30,928 nucleotides of DNA from Coprothermobacterota bacterium (GTDB taxonomy: Bacteria; Caldisericota; JANLFM01), in assembly GCA_026389415.1 (NCBI GenBank), contig JAPLHX010000274.1, forward strand, positions 1 through 30,928, read 5' to 3'. Positions 24,308-30,928 of this stretch are shown one piece after another; positions within the stretch are counted from its first letter, which is position 1, and each line of letters opens with the position of its first letter. The notes under the pieces were generated by a model, which worked only from the letters and a program-made list of their open reading frames with translations, ran no database searches and had not been told where the DNA came from. The translations under genes were made by a program, and so were the position numbers.

Positions 24308-24336
24308 TTGTCGGAAAGATCGATCTTCTCTATACT
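24308..24336 (+). promoter_or_regulatory. Candidate promoter of secDF with an internal palindrome
   Basis: TTGTCG (24308..24313, 4 of 6) and TATACT (24331..24336, 5 of 6) are separated by 17 bases. The spacer contains a perfect 12-base palindrome, AAGATCGATCTT (24316..24327), which could be an operator half-pair or chance. The predicted start is near 24343, and GAAGGAG precedes the GTG start at 24380. Confidence 0.5.
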
Positions 24337-24379
24337 TTCAAGGTTCATCTAATGGAATTGACGCGAAGGAGCAAAGACA

Positions 24380-26497
24380 GTGAATAAGGTTGGTTTTCGG
24401 TTGATCGTCATTATATTAGTCTTGGTAGGTGGCATCCTGGCCCTATTTGTCATTCCTCCCACCACTCCTTTAGTGAAGCTGGGTCTGGATTTGGCCGGTG
24501 GTGTGCATTTCACGCTGGAAGCGGTGGAAACTGCCGGTGCACCCGTGACTCGGGATGCCGTGGATGCAGCAAAGCGGGTGCTCTCCGGTCGTGTGAATGC
24601 CCTCGGCCTGACCGAACCGATCATCCAGCAGCAGGGTGGTGATCGCTGGAACCGGATTATCGTTGACTTGCCCGGATATCAGGACCCGGCCAAGGCGCGC
24701 GAGATCCTGCAGCGGACCGCCATGCTGGAATTCATCGCAGCGGGAGAGCGGGTCACGATTACTGCGGCCAATCTCACCGTCACATCCTCCGGCGGACAAA
24801 CGCTGTCGCCCACCATTGTGGCCGAAACGCGCTCAGGGGCAACCATCCCCATGTTGTTACTCTATTACGACCAGAATGGCAATCGGCAGTTCGCCGTACT
24901 CAGTGAAGAGCCCGGCTTCACAACGATGGATGAGGCTCAGAAAACCTTGACACCGACTCCCGGACTCAACCTTTCCTTGCCCAAGGGTACGGTGGGAATC
25001 ACTGGAGCCTACCTCCTCGACGCCAAAGCCAGCTATGGTCAGAAGGGCGAGCCGGAAGTTCAAATCAAGTTCAACGACCCGGGCACCACCATCTTTGCCC
25101 AACTCACGCAGCAAAACGTGGGCAAAATGCTGTACACCGTCCTGGACAGTCAGATCGTCTTCGCCGGCAACGTGAAGGACGTCATCCCTTCCGGGGAAGC
25201 CGTCCTGACCGGCAGTTTCAGCATCGACGAAGCCACAACGATCGCTCAGTTGCTGCGCGGTGGCGCCCTGCCGGTAAAACTGGTAATCGTCGAAGAGCGC
25301 ACGGTAGCCCCCACCTTGGGTGAGGCCGCTGTTCGGGCATCGATCATCGCCGGCATCGTAGCCCTGATCTTGGTCATGCTATTCATGATCCTCAATTATC
25401 GTTTCCTGGGTTTCCTGGCGGACATCTCCCTGATTCTCTATGTTGTACTGGTGGTTGCGCTGCTCAAGTTGTTCGGCGCGACCTTAACCCTCCCTGGCAT
25501 TGCCGGTGTCGTGATCTCCATCGGTATGGCCGTCGATGCCAACGTCCTTATTTTCGAACGGATTCGCGATGAGATTCGCGCAGGCAAGACGATGCGCGGG
25601 GCCATCGCATCCGGCTTCACCAAGGCGGTACGCACCGTCATCGATTCCAACGCCACCACTCTGATCGCCACGCTGGCTCTTTACTGGTTCGGAACGGGTC
25701 CTGTGCGTGGTTTCGCGATCACCTTGACCCTTGGTATCCTGGTCAGTCTGTTTACGGCCATTTTTGTCACCCGCACTTTCGTGGAAATCGTGGGCAACTC
25801 CAGTTTGGGGAAAAACCTGCCTCTGTTGAACTTGCACGAGAAGGCGTTCATTCTGTTCCGTGTGGGGAAGTTTGATTTCATGGGGAAAGCCAAACTATGG
25901 CTGTCGATCTCCCTCGTTTTAATCGTGATCAGTCTGGCGGTGGTCGGCATCAATTGGGCAGTAAGGCCTCAACATCTTCCGCTCAACATGGGAGTTGATT
26001 TCACCGGAGGCAGTCGATTGGAATACTCGACGGATGCTTCAGATCCCCTAAATACGGCTCAAACTCCGTACCCAGGAATTGACGGCAGATCAAACCACTC
26101 AGCTCACCAACAGCTTGAAACAGACCTTTCCGACCGTCCGCCTGGTGGCTGCCGATTATGTGGGGCCCATCATCGGACAAGATCTGCAACTCAACGCCCT
26201 CTACGCCGTGCTGATTTCGCTGGTTGGGATCGTGATCTATCTTTCCATCCGTTTCCAACTCCGCTTCGGCGTTGCCACCATCGTTGCCCTAATTCACGAT
26301 GTATTGATTGTGATCGGTTTCTTTGCGATCACCTTTATCGAGGTCAACAGCCCGCTGGTGGCGGTACTGCTGACGGTAGTCGGGTATTCTGTAATGGATA
26401 CCGTGGTCGTGCTGGACCGGATTCGGGAGAACATGCGTTTCCGCAAACGGGAAACGCTGAAGGAGTTGATCAACCGAAGCATCCAGCAGACTTTTAA
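24380..26497 (+). CDS. secDF: SecDF, SecD part plus the start of SecF (frame breaks in SecF)
   Basis: The continuous frame gives 705 residues, but only about the first 557 make sense. SecD: one N-terminal membrane segment (7-29), LGLDLAGGVHFTLEA, the periplasmic domain, then five membrane segments including IGMAVDANVLIFERIRDE. SecF is fused directly after it: FDFMGKAKLWLSISL and LNMGVDFTGGSRLEY (535-549). SecDF uses the proton gradient to help SecYEG export. After about residue 557 the translation no longer resembles SecF; the true SecF continuation is in the next frame from 26052. About 25 residues of the SecF periplasmic domain also seem absent. GTG start with GAAGGAG upstream. It may be broken, or a sequence error. 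Confidence 0.88.
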   Translation: MNKVGFRLIVIILVLVGGILALFVIPPTTPLVKLGLDLAGGVHFTLEAVETAGAPVTRDAVDAAKRVLSGRVNALGLTEPIIQQQGGDRWNRIIVDLPGYQDPAKAREILQRTAMLEFIAAGERVTITAANLTVTSSGGQTLSPTIVAETRSGATIPMLLLYYDQNGNRQFAVLSEEPGFTTMDEAQKTLTPTPGLNLSLPKGTVGITGAYLLDAKASYGQKGEPEVQIKFNDPGTTIFAQLTQQNVGKMLYTVLDSQIVFAGNVKDVIPSGEAVLTGSFSIDEATTIAQLLRGGALPVKLVIVEERTVAPTLGEAAVRASIIAGIVALILVMLFMILNYRFLGFLADISLILYVVLVVALLKLFGATLTLPGIAGVVISIGMAVDANVLIFERIRDEIRAGKTMRGAIASGFTKAVRTVIDSNATTLIATLALYWFGTGPVRGFAITLTLGILVSLFTAIFVTRTFVEIVGNSSLGKNLPLLNLHEKAFILFRVGKFDFMGKAKLWLSISLVLIVISLAVVGINWAVRPQHLPLNMGVDFTGGSRLEYSTDASDPLNTAQTPYPGIDGRSNHSAHQQLETDLSDRPPGGCRLCGAHHRTRSATQRPLRRADFAGWDRDLSFHPFPTPLRRCHHRCPNSRCIDCDRFLCDHLYRGQQPAGGGTADGSRVFCNGYRGRAGPDSGEHAFPQTGNAEGVDQPKHPADF

Positions 26498-26705
26498 CCG
26501 ATCCATGAACACTACTTTAACCACTTTGCTGGCCGTCATGGCATTGGTCATTTTCACTTCCAGTTTAATCGCGGATTTCTCTTGGGGGCTTCTGATCGGT
26601 GTCTTCACCGGTGCCTATTCTTCCATCTTCATCGCCACTCCGATCATCTACCTCTGGTTAAACCGCTCGGAAGCAAGGGAACGAGCCGGCAAGAAAAGGA
26701 AGTAG
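26079..26705 (+). CDS. SecF C-terminal part, frameshifted from the SecDF frame
   Basis: This frame is open from 26052 (stop at 26049) and encodes the rest of SecF: LTADQTTQLTNSLKQTF, VGPIIGQDLQLNALYA, then five membrane segments with the SecF signature GYSVMDTVVVLDRIREN (the usual N is M here). The first usable start codon is TTG 26079, but it has no proper ribosome binding site and would leave out the first membrane segment and DFTGG box, which lie in the other frame. So the fragment makes sense only as the continuation of the upstream frame, by +1 shift near 26049..26052 or because the sequence is damaged. Confidence 0.85.
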   Translation: MTADQTTQLTNSLKQTFPTVRLVAADYVGPIIGQDLQLNALYAVLISLVGIVIYLSIRFQLRFGVATIVALIHDVLIVIGFFAITFIEVNSPLVAVLLTVVGYSVMDTVVVLDRIRENMRFRKRETLKELINRSIQQTFNRSMNTTLTTLLAVMALVIFTSSLIADFSWGLLIGVFTGAYSSIFIATPIIYLWLNRSEARERAGKKRK

Positions 26706-26708
26706 CAC

Positions 26709-26739
26709 TTGACAAAAACCGTCGACTGGCAAAAATACT
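26709..26739 (+). promoter_or_regulatory. Candidate promoter for the metal-transporter leader
   Basis: A perfect -35 TTGACA at 26709..26714 starts just past the secF stop. The best -10 is AATACT at 26734..26739 (4 of 6), with a long 19-base spacer, so the pair is not ideal. It would start transcription near 26746, exactly at the start of the aptamer-like leader. Confidence 0.4.
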
Positions 26740-26744
26740 AAACC

Positions 26745-26804
26745 AGTAATCAGGGGTTTGTCCCCGGGCACAACGGTGCAACAGGAAAAACCTGTGGGAT
26801 TTAC
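26745..26804 (+). promoter_or_regulatory. NiCo (czcD-type) riboswitch-like aptamer
   Basis: The leader folds into a compact multi-way junction: closing stem GTAATC (26746..26751) with GATTTAC (26798..26804, one bulged base); a small GGGG/CCCC hairpin (26753..26765); GCAC/GTGC (26768..26779); and ACAGG/CCTGT (26781..26795). Conserved-looking strings CAGG, CCGGGC, GCAACAG and CTGTGGGA occur in the order I recall for NiCo riboswitches, which bind Co(II) or Ni(II) and control CDF transporters. It sits 38 bases before such a gene. The family call is from memory of the consensus and needs a covariance-model search. Confidence 0.7.
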
Positions 26805-26823
26805 ACGGATCCTACAGGTTTTT
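26786..26823 (+). terminator. Rho-independent terminator overlapping the aptamer
   Basis: A 15-base-pair stem with one G-U pair: AAAAACCTGTGGGAT (26786..26800), loop of 8, ATCCTACAGGTTTTT (26809..26823), ending in five T. The left arm contains the 3' strands of the aptamer's last hairpin and closing stem, so aptamer folding and terminator folding exclude each other. Metal binding would therefore be expected to prevent termination and turn on the transporter. Confidence 0.8.
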
Positions 26824-26841
26824 CTATGCTTTGAAGGGAAG

Positions 26842-28230
26842 ATGGAAACGAACCAGACTGCAAACCAGCACAAACGAAGGATTGCATTTTATTCGGTGCT
26901 GGTGGGCATCACGCTCACCAGCCTGAAATTGTCCGTGGGACTGCTCACGGGCAGCTTGGGTATTCTCTCGGAAGCCTTGCATTCCCTCTTGGATTTGGGC
27001 GCGGCGTTGATCACCTTCTTTTCCGTTCGCATCTCCACCAAACCCCCCGATTCTCGTCATCAATTCGGCCATGGCAAGATGGAGAACATTTCAGCTTTGG
27101 CGGAAGCATTGCTGCTCCTGATCACTTGTGCCTGGATCGTCTCTGAAGCCGTGCAACGTCTGACGGGTAAAGAAGTCCGGGTCGAGGTTACGTTTTGGGC
27201 ATTCCTGGTGATGGGCATTTCCCTGGTATTGGATGTCCTGATCTCACGTTTACTCTATGCAGGAGCGCGGAAATACCAATCGCAAGCACTCGCTGCGGAT
27301 GGATTGCACTATTCATCCGATATCCTTTCTTCGGCCGTAGTCATCCTCGGTTTGGTCGGAGTCAGCTTGGGTGTGCCCATGTTGGACCCGATTGCTGCCT
27401 TGGGTGTGGCGATCCTGGTCACTATCGCCAGCCTTCGGCTGGGCAAGCAGGCCATTGACGAGCTGCTGGATCAGGCACCGCGCGGGCTGGCTGACCGGAT
27501 TGTGGCCAAATTGCAAGCCGTACCGATGCTGGAGAAAGTGGAGCGAATTCGGGTACGCCGTTCCGGAGCGCATATTTTCGTAGATTTGTTGGTTTCAGCT
27601 CGTCGACTCTTGACTGTGAGCAATTCTCAATTTCTGATTCAGCAAATTGAGGTGGAAGTCAAAAAAGTCGCTCCTACCAGCGATGTAATCGTGCAATTCA
27701 GTCCCTCGGCCAATGGCGAGAACTTCTTTGAGTCGATTCAAGCGATCAGCCAGCGTTTTCCACAGATCCAGGAACTGCATAACATCCGTAGCTATTTGGA
27801 CTCCTCCGGTCGGTTCTTCATCAGCCAGCATGTAGAGTTGGCTCCTACTCTATCTTTGCAGGAAGCCCATGATCTCGTGGATGTTTTAGAACGAACCCTC
27901 AAAGAAGAACTGCCCCAAATCGATGATGTGGAGACGCACATTGAAACGATCGGAGTGCAGGGCAATGGCTCCCGCCATGCGCTCGCTCCCGAGCGATTAC
28001 GGATCCTACGCGAGGAGGTGCTGCGAGATCCGCGAGTGCTGGAGGTTCATGACATCCAAAATCATCAAAGCACACAGGGGAGCATGATCAGTTGTCATAT
28101 TCTGATTCGTAACGAGCTGCCCCTGGAAGAAGCGCATCAGGTAGCCACCATGGTTGAAAACCGGATCAAGAATCTCTTCCCCTTCCTAGACGAAGTTGTG
28201 GTTCACGCCGAACCCACATCGACGAAATGA
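26842..28230 (+). CDS. Cation diffusion facilitator with three cytoplasmic repeats
   Basis: Predicted 462 residues, against about 300 for a usual CDF exporter. Six membrane segments span about residues 13-205. The metal site HxxxD appears in segment 2 (H47, D51 in ALHSLLD) and segment 5 (H156, D160 in GLHYSSD), the arrangement of exporters of Zn, Cd, Co or Ni. The C-terminal half holds three similar dimerisation (ZT-dimer-like) domains, about 214-287, 294-370 and 384-458, each with the pattern of a helix, strands and a V/HxE-like ending. The start ATG 26842 has AAGGGAAG upstream; the longer open frame to 26758 overlaps the terminator. Control by the upstream leader suggests Co(II)/Ni(II) as substrate. 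Confidence 0.9.
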   Translation: METNQTANQHKRRIAFYSVLVGITLTSLKLSVGLLTGSLGILSEALHSLLDLGAALITFFSVRISTKPPDSRHQFGHGKMENISALAEALLLLITCAWIVSEAVQRLTGKEVRVEVTFWAFLVMGISLVLDVLISRLLYAGARKYQSQALAADGLHYSSDILSSAVVILGLVGVSLGVPMLDPIAALGVAILVTIASLRLGKQAIDELLDQAPRGLADRIVAKLQAVPMLEKVERIRVRRSGAHIFVDLLVSARRLLTVSNSQFLIQQIEVEVKKVAPTSDVIVQFSPSANGENFFESIQAISQRFPQIQELHNIRSYLDSSGRFFISQHVELAPTLSLQEAHDLVDVLERTLKEELPQIDDVETHIETIGVQGNGSRHALAPERLRILREEVLRDPRVLEVHDIQNHQSTQGSMISCHILIRNELPLEEAHQVATMVENRIKNLFPFLDEVVVHAEPTSTK

Positions 28231-28236
28231 TATAAT
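28228..28236 (+). promoter_or_regulatory. Extended -10 promoter of rel
   Basis: TGATATAAT is a perfect extended -10 element whose TGA is also the stop codon of the transporter gene. No convincing -35 is seen 16-18 bases upstream, as expected for an extended -10 promoter. Between it and the gene start is a small hairpin GCGCT/AGCGC (28252..28266). The predicted start is near 28243. Confidence 0.6.
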
Positions 28237-28287
28237 CCCCTTCAAGTCACGGCGCTTACAGAGCGCGCTTGCTCCACGGAAAGGGTA

Positions 28288-30387
28288 TTGAAACTAGAAG
28301 ATCTGGAAGAGAAAATCGGACAATTCCTTCCGCGCGTTGATAGAAATAAACTGCGGAATGCGTATCAGTATGCTTTAGAGGCCCATGGAGAACAAAAACG
28401 GGAATCCGGTGAACCCTACATCCAACATCCATTGGGCGTGGCAGCCATACTCTCCGAGCTGGAGGTGGACGAGCCAACCCTTCTGGCCGCTTTACTGCAT
28501 GACGTCGTCGAGGATACCTCGATCCCCTTGGAGGAAATCCGCCAGCGTTTCACTGAGGAGGTGGCCAATCTCGTAGACGGCGTTACAAAGTTTTCCAGCA
28601 TTGCTTATGCATCACGGCAGGAGCACCAGATCGAAAATCTGCGCAAGATGCTGCTGGCAATGGCCCGGGACGTGCGAGTCGTTCTGATTAAGCTGGCAGA
28701 TCGGTTGCACAACCTGCGCACGTTGAATTATCTCAGTGTGGAAAAACAGCGCGAAATCGCTCGGGAAACGTTGGAAATCTATGCCCCGCTGGCTTCTCGA
28801 CTTGGTATCTACAAGCTGAAATGGGAGTTGGAAGACCTTTCGTTCCGCTACACGGAACCGGAGTTCTATTTCGATTTGGCCCGACGGATGCAGAGGCGGC
28901 GAAGCGAGCGAGAGCGGATCTTGAAGGATGCCCAAGCTTTGGTGGAGCAGGACTTGGCTGACCATGGGGTCCTAGCGGAAACTCAGTATCGAGCCAAGCA
29001 TCTCTATTCTATTCAGCAGAAAATGCTGCGCGATCACTTGTCCTTCGAAGAAATCTATGACCTGCTCGCTTTGCGGGTGATCGTCCGTGACATTCCGATG
29101 TGCTACGAGGTCTTGGGGATTGTACATGCCATTTTTACCCCGATCCCCGGCCGCTTGCACGACTATATCGCCATGCCAAAACCCAATATGTACCAGTCTT
29201 TGCATACAGTGGTGATTGGTCCGGAAGGTGAACCGTTGGAATTTCAAATCCGAACCGAGGAAATGCATCGCGCTTCCGAATTGGGCATTGCGGCACATTG
29301 GCGCTATAAAGAAGGCGGCAAGCGGGATATTGTAATGGAGCAGAAGCTCGTCTGGCTGCGTGAATTACTGAATTGGCAGAAGGAGGTGCCGGATTCCCGC
29401 GAGTTTCTGGAACGGGTCAAGGTTGACCTGTTCGCCGATGAAGTGCTGGTGTTCACCCCGAAGGGAGAAGTGATTAACTTGCCAATGGGAGCCAGTCCGG
29501 TGGATTTTGCCTTCCAAATTCACTCCCAGGTGGGTCAGCATTGCGCAGGCGCCAAAGTGAACGGGAAGATCGTTTCGCTTGATTACAAGCTGCAAACTGG
29601 GGACCGGGTGGAAATCCTCACACGGCGGAACGCCTCGCCTTCTCTGGATTGGCTCCAGTTCGTGCGAGCGACTTCCACCAAGGGCAAAATTCGTGCGTAC
29701 TTTCGTCGGTTAAAAAAGGAGGAAAGCCTTGCTCTGGGAAAATCCATCTATGAGCGAGTCTTGCGCAAGCATCTGGGGGCAGCCCGTTTCGCTGATGCGT
29801 TGCGCATCTTGGGCTTAATCGATGAGGAAGCTCTTTTTTTAGCCCTGGGACAAGGCCAATTGGCACCAGCACAAATCCTTACGGCCTTGAACCGGGAAGA
29901 GCAAAAGGCAGCCGAAGAAGCGCACATTGTTCTGACGAAACCGCAGGAACGACCCGTGCAAGTCACAGGAACGGAAGGAGTGCTGGTTCGGCTGGCTCGC
30001 TGTTGCCATCCCTTGCCCGGTGATGAAATCATTGGATATACCACGCAAGGTCGGGGTATTTCCATTCATCGGCAGACATGCCACAGCCTGGCCAAATTGC
30101 CGGAAGCGGGACGCCAAGTTTCCTTGTCTTGGCCCGAGGGGTTGACGGAGACACACTATGTATCAGAACTCTTCCTGCGGGCCGCCAATCGTCCTGGCGT
30201 ATTAAGGGAAATCACAACGGCCATCTCGGAAGAAGGAATCAACATTGAACAAATCAATGCCTATCCGCTTCCTTCCGAGTTGACTGGCATCAGTTTGGTG
30301 GTAGTGGTGAAGGACGTGGCCCAACTAAACCAGCTGATGCAAAAATTGGAACGAATACCATCCATCAACGAAGTGCGGAGAATCTAA
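28288..30387 (+). CDS. rel: Bifunctional (p)ppGpp synthetase/hydrolase Rel
   Basis: Predicted 699 residues. It makes and breaks the alarmone (p)ppGpp in response to starvation on ribosomes. Domains in order: HD hydrolase with HPLG (47-50) and LLHDVVEDT (H71-D72) intact; synthetase with RAKHLYSIQQKM and MPKPNMYQSLHT (around 235-345); TGS (about 385-447); a CC-containing RIS/zinc-finger-like region (572-599, CCHPLPGDEIIGY); ACT domain (about 624-699). The substrate-loop motif usually reading RxKD is RLHD (289-292) here. TTG start with GGAAAGGG upstream. Both activities are expected. Confidence 0.96.
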   Translation: MKLEDLEEKIGQFLPRVDRNKLRNAYQYALEAHGEQKRESGEPYIQHPLGVAAILSELEVDEPTLLAALLHDVVEDTSIPLEEIRQRFTEEVANLVDGVTKFSSIAYASRQEHQIENLRKMLLAMARDVRVVLIKLADRLHNLRTLNYLSVEKQREIARETLEIYAPLASRLGIYKLKWELEDLSFRYTEPEFYFDLARRMQRRRSERERILKDAQALVEQDLADHGVLAETQYRAKHLYSIQQKMLRDHLSFEEIYDLLALRVIVRDIPMCYEVLGIVHAIFTPIPGRLHDYIAMPKPNMYQSLHTVVIGPEGEPLEFQIRTEEMHRASELGIAAHWRYKEGGKRDIVMEQKLVWLRELLNWQKEVPDSREFLERVKVDLFADEVLVFTPKGEVINLPMGASPVDFAFQIHSQVGQHCAGAKVNGKIVSLDYKLQTGDRVEILTRRNASPSLDWLQFVRATSTKGKIRAYFRRLKKEESLALGKSIYERVLRKHLGAARFADALRILGLIDEEALFLALGQGQLAPAQILTALNREEQKAAEEAHIVLTKPQERPVQVTGTEGVLVRLARCCHPLPGDEIIGYTTQGRGISIHRQTCHSLAKLPEAGRQVSLSWPEGLTETHYVSELFLRAANRPGVLREITTAISEEGINIEQINAYPLPSELTGISLVVVVKDVAQLNQLMQKLERIPSINEVRRI

Positions 30388-30833
30388 TGCGAGCCGTTCT
30401 GCAAAGAGTGAGAACTGCCGCTGTGTCCGTAGAGGGGAAAGAAATCGCTCGAATCGGTCCGGGTTTGCTGATCCTTCTCGGTATCGCTCTGGGAGATCAA
30501 CCCAAGGATGCATTGCGTTTGTGCCAGAAATGCGTCCATTTACGGGTTTTCAGCGATGCACACGGTAAAATGAATAATTCCTTGATCGAGCAAGGGGCTG
30601 AGGTGCTGGTAGTATCGCAGTTTACCCTTCTTGCCGATTGTTCCGGTGGCCGTCGACCCTCTTTCATCAATGCCGCGCCTGCAGAAAAAGGAAAACAGCT
30701 ATACTATTTTTTCCTCGATCAGTTGCGACTGGCAGGTTTAGTCCCGCAAGCAGGGGAATTCCAGACAACGATGATGGTCAGTCTGGAGAACGATGGACCG
30801 GTTACGATTCTCTTGGATAGCAAGGATTTTTAA
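30387..30833 (+). CDS. dtd: D-aminoacyl-tRNA deacylase
   Basis: Predicted 148 residues, the standard length. Dtd frees D-amino acids (and glycine) wrongly loaded onto tRNA. Active-site motifs SQFTLLAD and NDGPVT (cross-subunit GP motif) are present, and the N-terminus MRAVLQRVRTAAVSVEG is typical. ATG shares one base with the rel stop (TAATG). The rel-dtd pair is widely conserved in Firmicutes, usually followed by hisS, which is not in this window. Confidence 0.97.
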   Translation: MRAVLQRVRTAAVSVEGKEIARIGPGLLILLGIALGDQPKDALRLCQKCVHLRVFSDAHGKMNNSLIEQGAEVLVVSQFTLLADCSGGRRPSFINAAPAEKGKQLYYFFLDQLRLAGLVPQAGEFQTTMMVSLENDGPVTILLDSKDF

Positions 30834-30841
30834 TGTAAAAT
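30813..30841 (+). promoter_or_regulatory. Candidate promoter of the tRNA-Ala gene
   Basis: TTGGAT (30813..30818, 3 of 6) inside the dtd end and TAAAAT (30836..30841, 5 of 6) just past the dtd stop are separated by 17 bases. The predicted start would be near 30848, a few bases before the tRNA. A weak -35 makes this tentative. Confidence 0.35.
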
Positions 30842-30853
30842 GGAACCCTCGGT

Positions 30854-30928
30854 GGGGACATGGCTCAACGGGAGAGCGCTTCCCTCGCACGGAAGAGGTT
30901 GCGGGTTCGATTCCCGCTGTCTCCACCA
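30854..30928 (+). tRNA. tRNA-Ala(CGC)
   Basis: All 75 bases fold as a cloverleaf. The acceptor stem GGGGACA pairs with TGTCTCC and contains the G3-U70 wobble pair that identifies alanine tRNAs. D stem GCTC/GAGC, anticodon stem CTTCC/GGAAG with loop CTCGCAC (anticodon CGC, reading GCG), T stem GCGGG/CCCGC with loop TTCGATT. CCA is encoded and is the very end of the window. Confidence 0.97.

Noticed and set aside
26758..26841. 28-codon N-terminal extension of the CDF transporter
   Set aside because: It lies inside the aptamer and terminator; ATG 26842 follows the terminator and has its own ribosome binding site.
28237..28287. Small hairpin in the rel leader as a riboswitch or attenuator
   Set aside because: Only a 5-base-pair stem without a T-run or conserved motif; too short for a known leader class.
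1..30928. CRISPR array, insertion sequence, prophage or defence island
   Set aside because: No regularly spaced repeats, transposase, integrase, restriction or toxin-antitoxin genes seen; nearly all sequence is assigned to conserved housekeeping genes.

Overview
This window looks like a chromosomal segment of a low-to-mid GC Gram-positive bacterium (Bacillota, probably a Clostridia-like anaerobe or near relative). The evidence is gene content: a YabE-type G5/3D protein next to rsmA, ptb-buk next to a ferredoxin-dependent 2-oxoacid oxidoreductase, a SpoIID/LytB protein between ruvB and queA, a fused secDF, and a single bifunctional Rel. I see no transposase, integrase, CRISPR array, phage gene or defence gene. 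Almost every base is coding. The longest gene-free stretch is 26706..26841, and it holds a promoter and a riboswitch-like leader.

Minus-strand block, positions 16975 down to 1, read leftwards: pepP-like Xaa-Pro peptidase, efp, Asp23 family, nusB, acylphosphatase, prenyl diphosphate synthase, dxs, nadK, recN, buk, ptb, P-loop protein, ferredoxin, vorB-type alpha, beta and gamma subunits, pepT-like peptidase, nudF, deoB, yabE-like gene and the 5' end of rsmA. Junctions are mostly short overlaps, so this behaves as one or a few very long operons. Its metabolic core is a substrate-level phosphorylation route: 2-oxoacid to acyl-CoA (VOR/KOR), acyl-phosphate (Ptb), then carboxylic acid plus ATP (Buk). 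dxs and the prenyl synthase give isoprenoid precursors.

Plus-strand block, 17051 to 30928: yebC, ruvC, ruvA, ruvB, spoIID-like, queA, tgt and an HD-domain gene form one compact unit from a promoter that overlaps the divergent pepP promoter. secDF follows with its own promoter. Then comes a cation diffusion facilitator preceded by a leader that closely resembles a NiCo (czcD-type) riboswitch with a terminator. rel and dtd follow from a perfect extended -10 promoter, and the window ends on the CCA of a tRNA-Ala(CGC).

The points most worth a second look are: the NiCo-like riboswitch and the unusually long metal transporter behind it, which has three tandem cytoplasmic repeats; the secDF reading frame, which breaks inside the SecF periplasmic domain where about 25 codons also seem to be missing; ruvC, which has no ATG, GTG or TTG upstream of its first catalytic aspartate; and the uncharacterised P-loop protein embedded in the oxoacid oxidoreductase/Ptb/Buk operon. 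I found no clearly new multi-gene system. Most of the window is conserved housekeeping.
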